Shown here: piece by piece, positions 1 through 10,284 of the stretch
Position numbering within the stretch: position 1 is the first letter of the stretch
Layout of the letters: each line of letters begins with the position of its first letter
NCBI GenBank assembly: GCA_951640165.1
Contig: OX621257.1
Coordinates: 14,829,201 to 14,893,200, forward strand
DNA length: 64,000 bases
Direction: 5' to 3'
Source: Pseudoips prasinana
Lineage: Eukaryota; Arthropoda; Insecta; Lepidoptera; Nolidae
Notes under the pieces: generated by a model
The model's database searches: none
Seen by the model: only the letters and a program-made list of their open reading frames with translations
Told to the model about the DNA's origin: nothing
Made by a program: the position numbers and the translations under genes

Positions 1-155
1 TGTTTGGGTGCATGAACATGTCCGTTTGCCCCGAGTCTGGGTGTAATTATCTATATAAGTATTAACAAAAGAAAAGTAGTATATGTAGTATATCAGTTAT
101 CTGGTTTCTATAGTACAAGTTCTGCTTAGTTAGGGATCACATGACCGTGTGCAAA
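1..155 (+). mobile_element. SINE-A, 5'-cut by window edge
   Basis: Body and tail of the commonest SINE here. It carries the core around the gcatgaacatgtc segment, then the ctatataagtat segment, a cagttatctggtttc block and the gcttagt...ggatca...atgaccgtgtg tail shared with the full copy at 9131. The tRNA-like head lies outside the window. Confidence 0.8.
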
Positions 156-200
156 TTTTTATTAATTGTTTGTATGTACCACGATTTCTACAATGTTTAT

Positions 201-320
201 ATCATTATACTAATATCGTCTACTGCTGGACATAGACGTCCCCCAAAGGTTTTTATACCGTTGCCATTTGGAGGATTTTTTGGTATTCTTCACCCTTGGC
301 AAGGGAGTTAGCGACCGCAG
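201..320 (-). mobile_element. LINE-alpha 3' fragment
   Basis: Diverged copy of the LINE-alpha 3' end. On the plus strand it reads atcat...tactgctggacatagacgtccccc, then a gccatttggagga stretch and a cttggca...ggagttagcgacc stretch. The same order is seen at 14425 and 58785. The coding strand is minus, judged from the copy with an RT C-terminus at 18901. Confidence 0.6.
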
Positions 321-1111
321 GTATTTTTTTTTTCATCAGTTAGCTGGTAACTAGTACACAGATGGCGCTACTGTGCAACTATCTGGTGTATCCCGTAGTC
401 ACGTTTCATGGGATGGTAATGCGAACGGATTCAAACAATTACAATATTATTTCTGATTTATTTTGGTAGTGCGGTGAGTTTTGTACGTAGATCGACAAAA
501 CCAACCCCCGTGTTGGATTGGAATGGTCAAAATTGTATATAACTTTTATTTAACTTTACACATTAAAATTTTATAAGAGCTTCTAACTAATTTTTGTTAT
601 AAAACACAAACTGAAATTAAGTGGCACTCAGGTAGTGCCACTTAATTTCAGAACTTTGACCGACAGAAATAAAATTACTACTTCAATTCCCCAAAATATT
701 GTAATAGACCATGTAATAAATTACAGACCCAACACGGAGTAGTTTGATTAAATTTAACTTTACAATTATAAACATACAATTAATACAATATTTTAATTTA
801 AATACTTCAATGAACCAAATTAACAATAAACGAAATTGCAGGTCTTATCTCAAAATTAAATGTGAGCCATTTATTAAATTTATATGACTCGATAGATAAA
901 TTTAATTAACAGATTTTTAAAATTAACCTAATGTAAACAAAATAAAAAATGACGACGTAAAACCTATTATATGCTGAACCGAATCAGAGTAAGAATTTTC
1001 TATATAAAAAAAGAGTGTAGAATGGAATTAATCTACAATAAATCATTCTGCCTACTTCATTTGTGGTAAAAGACATGTGAAATTATAACATAGTTTCAAA
1101 TAAAAATTATG
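321..1111. other. AT-rich stretch without a gene
   Basis: No gene or recognisable element was seen. The only structure is the hairpin at 611-651. There are many A/T homopolymers and stops in all frames. Confidence 0.5.
611..651. repeat. perfect 18-bp-arm hairpin
   Basis: Arms 611-628 (ctgaaattaagtggcact) and 634-651 are exact reverse complements around a 5-nt loop. One of a recurrent set of short perfect fold-backs in this window. Confidence 0.85.
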
Positions 1112-1336
1112 CGAGCTGTTGGCGTGGTTTGTAAATACTTGCCTTTCAGGTCGTGGGTTCGATTCCCACCCAGAACCGATATTTGTGTGCATAAATATGT
1201 CTATTTGTTCTGAGTCAGGGTGTAATTATCTATATAAGTATGTATTTAGAACAAAGAAGTAGTAATTATACGTAGTACATCAGTTATCTGGTTTCCATAT
1301 TACAAACTCCGCTTAGTTTGGGATCAGATGGCCGTA
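1112..1336 (+). mobile_element. SINE-A, near full length
   Basis: tRNA-like head with an A-box-like ttggcgtggtttg and a B-box ggttcgattcc, followed by the core (atttgtgtgcataaatatg, gagtcagggtgtaatt) and the gcttagtttgggatcagatgg tail. tRNA-derived SINEs are transcribed by RNA polymerase III from these internal boxes. The copy is diverged and presumably dead. Confidence 0.85.
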
Positions 1337-1653
1337 GGGGCATTTTATTATGCTCGTTGGTTTTGCGCTTGACCACGATCACGACCATTTCCGAAGATAT
1401 TATTATTAATGAAAATCAAGATTTAAAACGAATAATTAAATAATAAATAAAATAATATAAAATGTATTTTCACACTTGTCTTAAATTACTACGCATACAC
1501 GATATTTTTATCAGGTGAAATTGAGTTACTATTTTTGGAAAAATGAGATTTAAAAAATATCATAACTATGTCAGTAAACTAGCTATGGTGGGTAAGGCAG
1601 TAAGCGGTTACCGTAGCGTTTAATGAACTAGAAATGTTGTTATAAAAAAAATT
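1337..1653. other. AT-rich stretch, nothing recognised
   Basis: Between SINE-A and the MITE-2 pair. No ORF, repeat family or structured element seen. Confidence 0.5.
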
Positions 1654-1891
1654 AAGTCGGCCTAATTCGCCGGTCATTGTGATCGCGATCGGCGTTCAAA
1701 TAGATGAAGGTCAAAAATTACTAAACCATTCGTTCATTCGGCTTCAACGTTGAAAATCGATTCCGTACCATTTATGACGTGACATGTACTTATGGAAGCC
1801 GATTGAACGAATGATTCAGTAATTTTTAACCTTCTTCTATTTGAACGCCGATCATGGTCATGACTATAGTTCACTTAGGCGGTAGACCCCT
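1654..1891 (-). mobile_element. MITE-2, diverged copy, inverted
   Basis: Hairpin-type element. Inner arms read gcgatcggcgttcaaatag near 1685 and their inverted counterpart tatttgaacgccgatca near 1840. The central segment (cggcttcaacgttgaaaatc ... atttatgacgt) is the reverse complement of the centre of the next copy, so the two copies are in opposite orientation. No coding capacity. Confidence 0.7.
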
Positions 1892-2167
1892 GGGGCTCTA
1901 CCGAATCGGATTTTTTTAAAATATTGAACACCGGCTCAATCAACGAACATCGATTTCTTAAATGGCGTTCAAATAAATAAAGGTTAAAAATGACTTAATC
2001 GATCGTTAAATCGGCTTCCATGAGCACATGTGACGTCATAAATGGTCCGGGATCGATTGTCAACGTGGAAACCGACTTAACGATTGATTAAGTCATTTTT
2101 AACCTTTATTTATCTGAACGCCATTTAAGAAATCGATGTTCGTTGATTTAACCGGTAGAGCCCCTGT
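1892..2167 (+). mobile_element. MITE-2, near full length
   Basis: About 275 bp, starting ggggctctaccg and ending cggtagagcccc. Long imperfect inverted repeats contain aaatggcgttcaaataaata and tatttatctgaacgccattt. It has no ORF. Other copies lie at 8524 (right end lost), 11538/12785 (split by a LINE) and 12963 (fragment). Confidence 0.8.
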
Positions 2168-2424
2168 TCTATATTGAAAAAAAAACGGTGTTTTACGGAC
2201 AATAATTCACCGAATGTTCTAATGTCAATGCGATACCACGACGGAAGTGAATAATTAGATATGTTCACAAGCAAGTAATATTCCCAAGCGCAATCTTGAC
2301 ATCATTATCTCAAGTGTCAATTATTGTTGACCTTAGTTCCTCTCAAGCGGTTCGTCTGAGTATCGATATGGGTTAAGGCCCATACTTCAACGCGCAGCTA
2401 TATCGTTCTATCAGCTGTAGATAT

Positions 2425-2700
2425 AAATAAATATCCTGGGACATTATTCACACACGGCCATCTGATCCCAAACTAAGCAGAGCTGGTACTATGGAAACCA
2501 GATAACTGATATATTACACATTCTACTTTTTTGTAAATACATACTTATGTAGATAACTACACCAAGACTCGGGACAAACAGACATGTTCATGTACACAAA
2601 TATCTGTCCTGGGTGGGAATCGAATCGTGGATTCGATTCCCACCCAGGACAGATATTTGCGGCGTGAAAAGCAACCATTTACCAACCACGCCAACCAGCA
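2425..2700 (-). mobile_element. SINE-A with inverted duplication of its B-box
   Basis: Plus strand reads atatcctgggacattattca, cggccatctgatcccaaac, and so on: the reverse of the SINE tail and body. At the B-box the sequence folds back on itself, so the region around gggtgggaatcgaatc is followed 3 nt later by its exact inverse. The head then resumes (gcggcgtgaaaagcaacc ... accaaccacgccaacc). Confidence 0.85.
2597..2659. repeat. perfect 30-bp-arm fold-back inside SINE-A
   Basis: Arms 2597-2626 and 2630-2659 are exact reverse complements, with a 3-nt loop (gtg). One arm is the normal SINE-A B-box region and the other is its inverted copy. This is the signature expected from a replication template switch. 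Confidence 0.9.
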
Positions 2701-2940
2701 AGTCTTATTGTAAAGGCTATGAAATCTCGGTCGAGCTATATATTTCATAAATTACAAGACTAGTTTTTGTTTACTTATCTTACTTTACGACTTCAATAAA
2801 ACATATAGCCACATAGACAACCTAGTAGTAAATGTGACTATGTTTCTTTTATTTGTATGATACGTGATTTCTCCGTTCCTTGAAAATCTAATTTTAATCA
2901 ATAGCGAAAACTTTCGGTTTGGTCCCATATAAATCATGTT

Positions 2941-3058
2941 CCATCATCATCATTATAACAGACTAAAGGCGCCCACTGCAGGTCAAAGGCGTCCCCCCAA
3001 AGATCTCCACAATTGCGCTACCCGCATGCTGCTGCTTCAAGCGATCCTGGAATTATGT
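2941..3058 (-). mobile_element. LINE-alpha 3' fragment
   Basis: Plus strand shows catcatcatcattataacag, then a diverged ...cccactgcaggtcaaaggcg and ccccaaagatctccacaatt, the canonical order of LINE-alpha 3' ends. Confidence 0.75.
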
Positions 3059-3240
3059 TCCAATTGGTATTGTAAAAGAAATATGGAATTTGGTTTTATA
3101 TTTTTGTAACTGTAATGTACCACAAGAAACAGGAAAAAACTGTTTTCCGTATTTTCTGTGGCAGTTGCAATAATATGCGAATAGAAACCTCTTCTTTCTG
3201 GATATTGTGAAATATTAATCTAACAAGTGTACTTTTTATA

Positions 3241-3397
3241 CATCGCCCGCACTATGGTCGCTAATCCCTATGTCGCGGGGTACTTTACAAACTTAAAATT
3301 GACGGACACATTAAGTACATGCAGACTCAGAACAACTATTTATGGGTTACACAAATAGTTGACTGGCGCGGGAATCGAACCTGGGATACGAAGTACT
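3241..3397 (-). mobile_element. SINE-C copy
   Basis: Plus strand reads cgcccgcac, then tcgcggggtactttacaaac, aacaactatttatgggttac and gcgggaatcgaacctgg. This is the reverse of the well-preserved SINE-C at 56385 (tRNA-like head with a ggttcgaatcc B-box, core, and a gcgacacaggga tail). Confidence 0.8.
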
Positions 3398-3724
3398 AAA
3401 GCATATTTTTAGAAAGTGTATACAATCATTTCATATCGTTAAAAATGTACAAATGTGGTAGCGAGATAGCTGCGCCCTAAGGTACGGGCCTTAATAACGT
3501 TCTTTTACGTCATTACCACAAAAAGTTAAGAAGCTAATTTCTTTTCAATCACGTCGGTCTAGGTAGGTACACAGCTGGTATAGTCATGAGTTACTTTTTG
3601 TGTTAATTTGTTCCTATCGTTTTTACAATCAGCATTGGTTTGATAAACCACGCTATTTTTAGCGTGAATTTATTACCCGATTGCGATTGGAATGGGGTAA
3701 TGATTTGTATGTAGGTGTATGTTT
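3398..3724. other. no gene seen
   Basis: Unique-looking DNA between SINE-C and LINE-delta. Nothing recognised. Confidence 0.45.
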
Positions 3725-3727
3725 TAA

Positions 3728-4235
3728 TAATAATAATAATAATCATTTAATTCAGAAAATTATTCCATAGATAGGTTAGTAACAATAAAACTTATAGAAC
3801 TATGTTAGTTTACAATTCACAATAGGCATAACATAGACATTAGAAAATAATAATAATAATGAAAAATAAATCAAATAATAAAATAAAAACTTATCATTTT
3901 ATTAGGCCAATTACTCTCTCCACCCAGTGTTTCTGGATTGGACAGTCGTAACGACCAGCAATCATTTTTAAAATACTGTTGGAGCTACCTCGTAGTCGGT
4001 CAAACAGTGACGCAGTCCTTTTACGCATTATAGCGTAAACATCATCCACCCTTGCGTTTGCAAACATGAGCGATGCACTGCAATATCGCGGCAACCCCAC
4101 CAACATTCTAAACGCATTATTATATTGAACTCGCAGGACGTTGTAAGCTCGTTGCGTATATTGAACCCACAGGCTGCTCGAGTAAAAAGACTGACAGTAT
4201 GCTCTGAATAGAGTGATTATTTAAGATAGGACTCT
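3728..4235 (-). mobile_element. LINE-delta 3' end with RT C-terminus
   Basis: Minus-strand frame to 3894 encodes a C-terminal LINE polyprotein segment with the motifs LVGLPRYCSASLMFA and RGSSNSILKMIAGR, about 70 residues plus a broken upstream extension (to about 4235). It is followed by a 3' UTR and an ATT microsatellite tail (3728-3745). A second copy of the same 3' end lies on the plus strand at 46385. The family resembles arthropod non-LTR reverse transcriptases; I do not fix the clade. It is 5'-truncated, as LINE copies usually are. Confidence 0.7.
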
Positions 4236-4691
4236 CCAATTAAAAAGAATATAACACTTTTTCCTGTCACATATATTTTGGTTAGTTGGCTTAGTTGGGC
4301 GGTTAGATTTCGCAACTATTAATTGAGCCATATAAAAGCTAAATACAATATAAATATAGTTCTCGAGCAATCTGTATATATACAAACTTCATGTATGGCA
4401 GACATTGATATACATAATATATCAATGATGTCAGAGCCTTCCTTGGTTTCTTTGTGAAGTTAGATTTTTGAAGTGAAAACTTCTTTTGGCGAGTCGAGCA
4501 CTTTTTGGGTGCACAAAAAGCGTATACTGTGTACATATGTACATAGATATACCTCCGTAAGAGTATATTTCAATGTGAAGTGTCAACTATTATTGTAGAT
4601 TAAAAGTGTTAAACATAGTTTTCTTCACTTCTATCGGCGGTCCTCAGAGACTGTCCCGAACGAGTTGATATCAAACACGAATTAATTTTTT
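4236..4691. other. no gene seen
   Basis: AT-rich. A short minus-strand frame at 4339-4536 has low-complexity composition and no recognisable domain. Confidence 0.4.
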
Positions 4692-4945
4692 CGTATTATG
4701 TCTGAGGTGGTATATGTTATTAGGAACGTCTTCTTGTTTTGCTTTCATAGCCTTACTAAGCTTTATAGCTGTTGCTGCAGTCTCTTGTTGGACTCTTAGT
4801 TGTAGCGGTCTGAGGTTTAGTAGGGCCTCTAGGGCAACGGTAGAGGTCCTTCTTGCGCTGCCTGTAGTTGTAAAGCATGTTAGCCGTCAGAAGCTTTTGA
4901 GTTTAGTCCTTGCAGTACGTAGGTCTAGGAATAAATATACTTGAA
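4692..4945 (-). pseudogene. R1/I-like LINE reverse transcriptase relic (LINE-epsilon)
   Basis: On the minus strand a frame reads a segment like that following the RT domain of R1/I-type LINEs: ...RLTCFTTTGSARRT, STVALEALLNLRPLQLRV, then a helix-like QQETAATAIKLSKAMK. In those families the stretch has the form RLACL.ITGA...PTAALE.LLNLPPL. A stop precedes RLTC and later sequence runs into stops, so it is dead. The 76-residue frame on the plus strand (4714-4944) is its antisense shadow. Basis: motif recognition only. Confidence 0.6.
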
Positions 4946-4992
4946 TTTATGACTTTGAACTCTCAACAATTCCTTTTTAGATATTGGCTCTC

Positions 4993-5032
4993 AGCTTGAT
5001 CTGCTGGCGTCTGTACGCCAGCACATCAAGCT
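4993..5032. repeat. fold-back at MITE-1 terminus
   Basis: Arms 4993-5010 and 5015-5032 are reverse complements with one mismatch, with a 4-nt loop (ctgt). The right arm is the MITE-1 left end; the left arm is an inverted extra copy of it. Confidence 0.8.
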
Positions 5033-5146
5033 ACCCCGATCTGTCAAATTTCCTCAATTAAAAGTTAACCTTATACTTTTGCAATAAAGTTGAAAATCTA
5101 TAAAAGAAATTTGACAGATTGGGGTAGCTGGATGTGCTGGCGTCTG
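5016..5146. mobile_element. MITE-1 copy
   Basis: Short hairpin element. Terminal inverted repeats are built on cgccagcacatcaagctacc and ggtagctggatgtgctggcg, separated by an AT-rich middle (ataaagttgaaaatctataa). It is flanked by TA. It lacks the first cagA bases found in other copies, apparently replaced by the fold-back. Four other copies: 34223, 43234, 44155 and 59014. Confidence 0.85.
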
Positions 5147-5152
5147 TACATG

Positions 5153-6246
5153 TCGAAATGAAACAAAGCTATTTAAAGATATTCAGATCAGACGATAGTG
5201 TGAGCCAGATGGATCAATAGATCATACCATCAAGAGAAGTTTTGTTTGTGAGAGAAATAACTAAAAATAAATAATAAATCAGCGTTTCTACAACCGGGTA
5301 TTATGCGGTAAACTGTAAATTATTTTAGTACATGATATTGACACTATTATGTAACTATGACCGTTTAAATTCATAAACGAGTGATCAAATTAACGTTTAC
5401 TAAAAGCTGTGGAACAATTTTATATTTGTGCATGTCAGGAGCAAAGTTTACCTCCGGTACGGATTTAATCATTTCCGTACAGGTCTATCAATGAATAATA
5501 TACCGGTTAGCTGAAATATTTTGGATAATAGTTTTCATATTTTCATACTCAGCCAGATATATGAAGTATTTTTTTGTAAATTATTAGTTGGGCTTACTTT
5601 ATTAATAGATTTGTTTTTTTTTATTAGACATTAGTAATTTAATTCGATTAAATTTTGGAAGTAAGTCTTCTTAATCGCGGTACTGACAGTAAATATTTAA
5701 GCATAACAGTTTTCATATTTGCTGACTCGGCCAGATGATATTGTTTTTATAAATAATCACTTGTGTTTAGTTTCTTAATAGATAGATTTTAATTAGTCCA
5801 TTTGATTTGTAATTACATCGAATAAATTTTTGAAGTGTAGCTTCGTAGGCCGCGGTTGATATTCTATAAGTACATTGGTTTTGATAGTAACATTTTAAGG
5901 ATACGTCACGGTCAAAAGAGAAGAAAGATATAAAGAAAAACATAGCAATCTTTTAGCTATGATATGACGGCATGGAGCAGGTGATAGCGACGTATACGCA
6001 TTAATAAATAAGATAGCGTTGCAGATGAGTGCATTTTATTGTTTAACTCCTATCACGTGTACGATGCACGCGACTTTTAGTTCTCTCCGCTGTTTGGAAA
6101 CTGATTATAGGAATATTTTTTATTTTATTAGAAGGTTATTTTTTCGGAATGTCCACATATACATTTTGTTAAATTTGTTGGATATTGATTTACTTAAAAC
6201 AGTATAAATAATAATAATTTCACGAAATGGGTGTGTCTCCGATAAT
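5153..6246. other. unique AT-rich stretch with a diverged tandem duplication
   Basis: No gene. Contains the two-unit repeat at 5531-5872. The short plus-strand frame at 6019-6207 has no recognisable domain. Confidence 0.45.
5531..5872. repeat. diverged tandem duplication, period about 175 bp
   Basis: Unit 1 (5531-5695) and unit 2 (5706-5872) share the order: tttcatatt, ...ctcagccagat / ctcggccagat, taatagat, attaaatttt / aataaattttt, gaagt.agtct.c / gaagtgtagcttc, and cgcggt. Divergence is high, so this is an old duplication. Confidence 0.6.
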
Positions 6247-6432
6247 AGTGAACTAGCTGAGCCCTGCGGTTTCACCCGCGTTAAACTTTAGAAATTATAG
6301 TCTATTTGTTATTCTGATATAAGCTATATTACTACAAAGTTTCATCAAAATCCGTTGCGTAGTTTTTGCGTGAAAGAGTAACATACATCCATACTCACAA
6401 ACTTTTGATTTTATCATTTTAGTAGGATATTA
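6247..6432 (-). mobile_element. Helitron-like 3' end
   Basis: Reverse strand ends with a GC hairpin (cgcgggtgaaaccgcagggc) followed shortly by ctag, the usual CTRR-type Helitron terminus. The upstream body (ttgatgaaactttgtagtaa, ctcacaaac in plus reading) matches copies at 28495 and 45193. Non-autonomous. Confidence 0.65.
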
Positions 6433-6462
6433 GTCGGCTAGTTTATGTTAAAAAAATATACA

Positions 6463-6612
6463 TAAATACATACATAGACTCACGCCTGTCTCCCAGAGGG
6501 GTAGGCAGAGACAACGGACTTCCATTTGTCACGATCCTTGCACACCTCTTTCGCTTCGTTTACTGACATTATATTCTCCATACATGCTCGCCGGTTTAGG
6601 GCGAGCATGTAT
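6463..6612 (-). mobile_element. LINE-beta 3' fragment
   Basis: Plus strand: agactcacgcctgtctccca, gaggggtaggcagagacaac, then catacatgctcgccggttta. This is the LINE-beta 3' UTR; the copy at 37012 carries the attached RT C-terminus on the minus strand. A small fold-back of the tgctcgcc segment ends it. Confidence 0.75.
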
Positions 6613-7540
6613 GTTTAAAAAAATATAAATGTGACAATAATGTTTTATTGTCATCACTATATGAGGAAATGGTTAAAATTTATAACATATAGTTAAGAGA
6701 CTTAAGAAAATAATAACACATACAGATCAGTAGTATCCTATATGTGTCGTGGACTCTGCCTTCTGTAGAGTTGACGTCATTGTAGATGTACAAATATTAC
6801 CAAAACTACCTACGTAATAAAGATGCTGTTAAAAATCACCGTTCTAACTTCTTATTCATAGATACAAAGTTTTTATTATAGAAATCAAGATATTTTTCAT
6901 GTTTCTAATTAATGAAATGGGAACGATGAGCAGGGATTATGTTTATAGAGCAAAATAAATGAGGATAAAATCACATATAAATCAAAGCAGTGAATCATGA
7001 TTAGACTATATTAACAAGTAAATTTGCGACAGACAAAAAAAGGCGAAAGAAAATGTCGATTTATATCTCACGATAGTAAATATAAAAATGTAATCATACG
7101 ATATTTAATCGAAATTATTCAATATTATTATTATTCAATTATAATATAATTTAAAGATTATATTATAATTGTTTCGTTTACCTTTTCAATAAGGGCCTTC
7201 ACCGGAAACTCGAGATACACTTTTCCGTTACATAAAAGGCTTTTCATAAAGCTCTACGATTTTTGTTGAATAATTTCACGAAACACAAAACATTAATTTA
7301 GTAGAATATCTTCTTAGGAAATTACTTACAATCTTTTAAAAGGTGGAATTACAAGCCTTTTAATTAAATTTTCATTTTCAGGTGATTATTTTCCCTTGGT
7401 TTGAAAAGGACTTGCAGAAAAGTAACTTCGCTTTTGAAATATTGCGAAGCTATTTTTATAGTGGAATAGAAAAAGGTTGATTGATAAATGCTGTGTTACG
7501 CATTACAATGAATTTAAGTAAGTGAACTATATGGAACAGA
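6613..7540. other. AT-rich stretch, no gene
   Basis: Nothing recognised except an AT hairpin at 7136-7171 (15-bp perfect arms, 6-nt loop). Confidence 0.5.
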
Positions 7541-7733
7541 TATCATCATCATAACAGCTTTAAGAAGTCAACTGCTGGACAAACTCTTGTAACCATGTTT
7601 TATCGCAAATAAATCATCTTATCTTATCTTATCAAAAAGACTCCCCCAAGAATCATCTGGGGGGATATGCCATAATCGTCACGCTTGGTAGACGGGTTGG
7701 CGATCGCAGTAAGGTGGTCATAGTATTCCCAAT
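7541..7733 (-). mobile_element. LINE-alpha 3' end, interrupted
   Basis: atcatcatcataacagcttt and actgctggacaaact, then a short foreign AT/ATCTT segment, then the continuing agactcccccaagaatcat, atgccataatcgtcacgctt and gacgggttggcgatcgcag. Confidence 0.75.
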
Positions 7734-7770
7734 AGTTATAGGACGCTTAAATTCATTTAAGTGTCCTTAT

Positions 7771-7935
7771 TTAGTCATCATCATCATATCAGCCGAAAGA
7801 CGTCCACTGCTGGACAAAGGCCTCCCCCAAAGATCTCCACAATAGCCGGTCTTGCGCTATTCGCTTCCAGCAGTATCCAGCGCCCCGCACAAGATCATCG
7901 ATCCATCTTGCGCCCATTTGGTATTGTCATCATTA
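7771..7935 (-). mobile_element. LINE-alpha 3' end
   Basis: Well-preserved plus-strand reading: agccgaaagacgtccactgc, tggacaaaggcctccccca, aagatctccacaatagccgg, ending in a segment homologous to the RT C-terminal coding part (cgccccgcacaagatcat). The plus-strand frame 7761-7997 is an antisense shadow. Confidence 0.8.
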
Positions 7936-8477
7936 TAAAATACAAAGGTGGGGGGAATTTTAGGAGGCCTATATCGCAAGAAAGCCTGACCTGGTAACCC
8001 ATATTAATAGTTAAATTATATATATAGGAAAAAAACAGTAAGTAAAAATAATATTATATTAGAATAGAATACTCTTTATTGTATACACTCAAACAGGATA
8101 ATTGTATAGCAGACCAAATAAAAAACACAATAATATACAATGTTCTGATCGTATTAAGCGATATCTTCCGGATAACCTTTGGATGGATAGGAGCTCTAAA
8201 TATTTAAAGTATTAGGTGTGCAACAAATGAAGTAGAGAAGTAGTATAAAAACACGTTAAATGTGATAGTATAGTTTTATTATAAACTGTCCAAAGGTCAG
8301 AGAAAATAAAGGTTATTTCATTTTATTTATTTATTATATAGAATATAATGTATTACAAACGTTTGACACCTTAGAATGAATAACCAATATACTACACAGA
8401 TAATGGGCCGTTTTATTGCGTAAAACGATCTCTGCTAGACAAATCTTAGGGTAATAGAAAACGATGAACAACAAGAG
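7936..8477. other. no gene; LINE-tail-like patch at 8055-8110
   Basis: Contains agaatactctttattgtata, a patch also present at 58945 next to a LINE-alpha tail, so probably another retroelement 3' end. The remainder is unassigned. Confidence 0.4.
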
Positions 8478-8523
8478 ACATTATATTCCATTAAGACTGG
8501 CCACCGTGGTCATTTCAACCAGG
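8478..8523 (+). mobile_element. Bm1-like SINE-D tail fragment
   Basis: attaagactggccaccgtgg followed by tcatttcaacca matches the 3' end of SINE-D at 41088-41461. Confidence 0.5.
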
Positions 8524-8730
8524 GGCTCTACCGGCTAAGTCGCCGAACATCGATTTCTTAAATGGCGTTCAAATAAATAAAGGTTAAAAATGACTTATTC
8601 AATCGTTAAATCGCCTTCCATGAGCACATGTGACGTCATAAATGGTCCGGAATCGATTGTCAACGTTGAAGCCGATTTAACGATCGATGAAGTCATTTTT
8701 AACCTTTATTTAGCTTGTAGAGCCCCTGGA
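8524..8730 (+). mobile_element. MITE-2, right end deleted
   Basis: Begins ggggctctaccggctaagtc. It runs through the central atgagcacatgtgacgtcat segment and the second aacctttattta arm, then jumps to the terminal gtagagcccct with the intervening arm lost. The plus-strand frame 8590-8808 lies in it and is not a gene. Confidence 0.8.
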
Positions 8731-8732
8731 GG

Positions 8733-9130
8733 AGTCAAGGATATATATAAAATATACAACGTCTTTGGTACACACGGCTACACATCAAGCTATACGTTTC
8801 CAGTATAAGCTAATCTCGCGTCGCGTCGTATAGATTTTTTGTCTTTTGTATAATATCTTCGTTTAAGTTCTAACACTGCGGTTGTCAAAATACGCAAATT
8901 TTCAGAAGAGCATTAAATCCGTTTTATTGACATTCAAACGAATGTTAACAGTTAGGTTTGTTCAATATTAGAATAAAAAAAGACATGTTAATAAGAAATT
9001 TAATTAAAATATGTTTTTAATTCTTATATTCTATGAACCTAACAGACAGTAGTTTGATGTTAAAATAAACGGTTTTTGCTACGCTATTGGTGCTTGTAAT
9101 TAAATATTTATTACATACAAAAGTTTTATG
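8733..9130. other. no gene seen
   Basis: AT-rich unassigned DNA between MITE-2 and SINE-A. Confidence 0.45.
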
Positions 9131-9387
9131 ACGGGCCGGTTGGCGTGGTTGGTAGATACAAGCCGCAGGTCGTGGGTTCGATTCCCACCCGGGCCAGATA
9201 TTTGTGTGCATGCACATGTCTGGTTGTCCTGGGTGTAAATTATCTATATAAGTATGTTTTTACAAAAGAAAAATAGTATATGTAGTAAGTATATCAGTTA
9301 TCTGGTTTCCATAGTAAAAGCTCTGCTTAGTTTGGGTTCAGATGGCCGTGTGTATAATGTCCCAGGATATGATATTATTACTATTAT
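9131..9387 (+). mobile_element. SINE-A, full length (reference copy)
   Basis: Order: tRNA-like head (gttggcgtggttggtaga A-box region; gggttcgattcccaccc B-box), core (gatatttgtgtgcatgcac, then gggtgtaaattat), ctatataagtatgtt, tcagttatctggtttcc, gctctgcttagtttgggttc, gatggccgtgtg, and a tail ending cccaggatatgatattatta. The ATT-type 3' tail suggests retroposition by a LINE that recognises this end. Confidence 0.9.
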
Positions 9388-9599
9388 GTATGCATGCGTC
9401 AAAGCTAGTAATAAATTTACCGTGACAGGATTCTATTGAGTCTCAACAATTAGAACTTCTCATCGTACATAGTATTAACAGCACGGTCATCTAAATAGAG
9501 GAAGACTCAATTGATCTGTTAAGATCTCACAAATTGAAACACAACGACGTACCTAACAACAGTGCGCGTTTCCATTAATACTTTGTGTTGTGTTTGAAT

Positions 9600-10010
9600 C
9601 AGTCGTCGCTCTACGACACAACAAACAAGATGGCGATAGAACAATTCAAATTATTCCAGCCATGGCTAGTATATTTTAACACGCTTTTATTAGCTTCACT
9701 TGTAACTATGTATGTAAGAAAACTTGGAATCTTAATTTGACCCACTTTCCGGTCTCCGATTAGGACGAAATTTTGGACACGCTCTGAGTTCTGATGACAA
9801 TACATGACTAGCTAAGAAACATCATTACAAATCCAATATGGCGGCCTCCCCAAGATGGCGGACTGGCTTTTTGTAATCCACTCCCATGATATGGGTATCA
9901 AATGAAAGGATTTGCTGTCAGGAATACGATAAAAATAGTGACTTAAATCCAATATGGCGGTCATCCAAAACAGCGGACAGGCTATTCTTTTGTAATTTTT
10001 AGTGCGTGCT
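9600..10010. repeat. unclassified repeat-like segment
   Basis: Contains the motif aatccaatatggcgg twice (9830s and 9948), linked by a gatatgggtatcaaatgaaa block. This pattern is typical of dispersed insect repeats, but no termini were seen and it is not assigned to a family. Confidence 0.4.
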
Positions 10011-10125
10011 AAAAGAGTGTTTCTTAGTTTTTAAACTATTTTATTATTAAAAGAGAATATGTTCCGCGCTAGCTGATTCTTAATTCGAATATTTATATTC
10101 TTTTTTCTTAATTGTAATTAAAAGA

Positions 10126-10190
10126 AAGACCACGCCCGCACTTTGGCAATTGATACTCTGTGGCGCGGGGTACTTTATCAATAGATACAT
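10126..10190 (-). mobile_element. SINE-C tail fragment
   Basis: cgcccgcactttggcaa, then tggcgcggggtactttatc: the reverse of the SINE-C 3' end. Confidence 0.55.
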
Positions 10191-10284
10191 ATAATAAAAT
10201 CGTAGGAAAATCAAAACTGTACATTGAATTTTTAAAAAAAATGATACTTGGGGCGTGATCTACTATCGACATCGAAGCCAAAAA

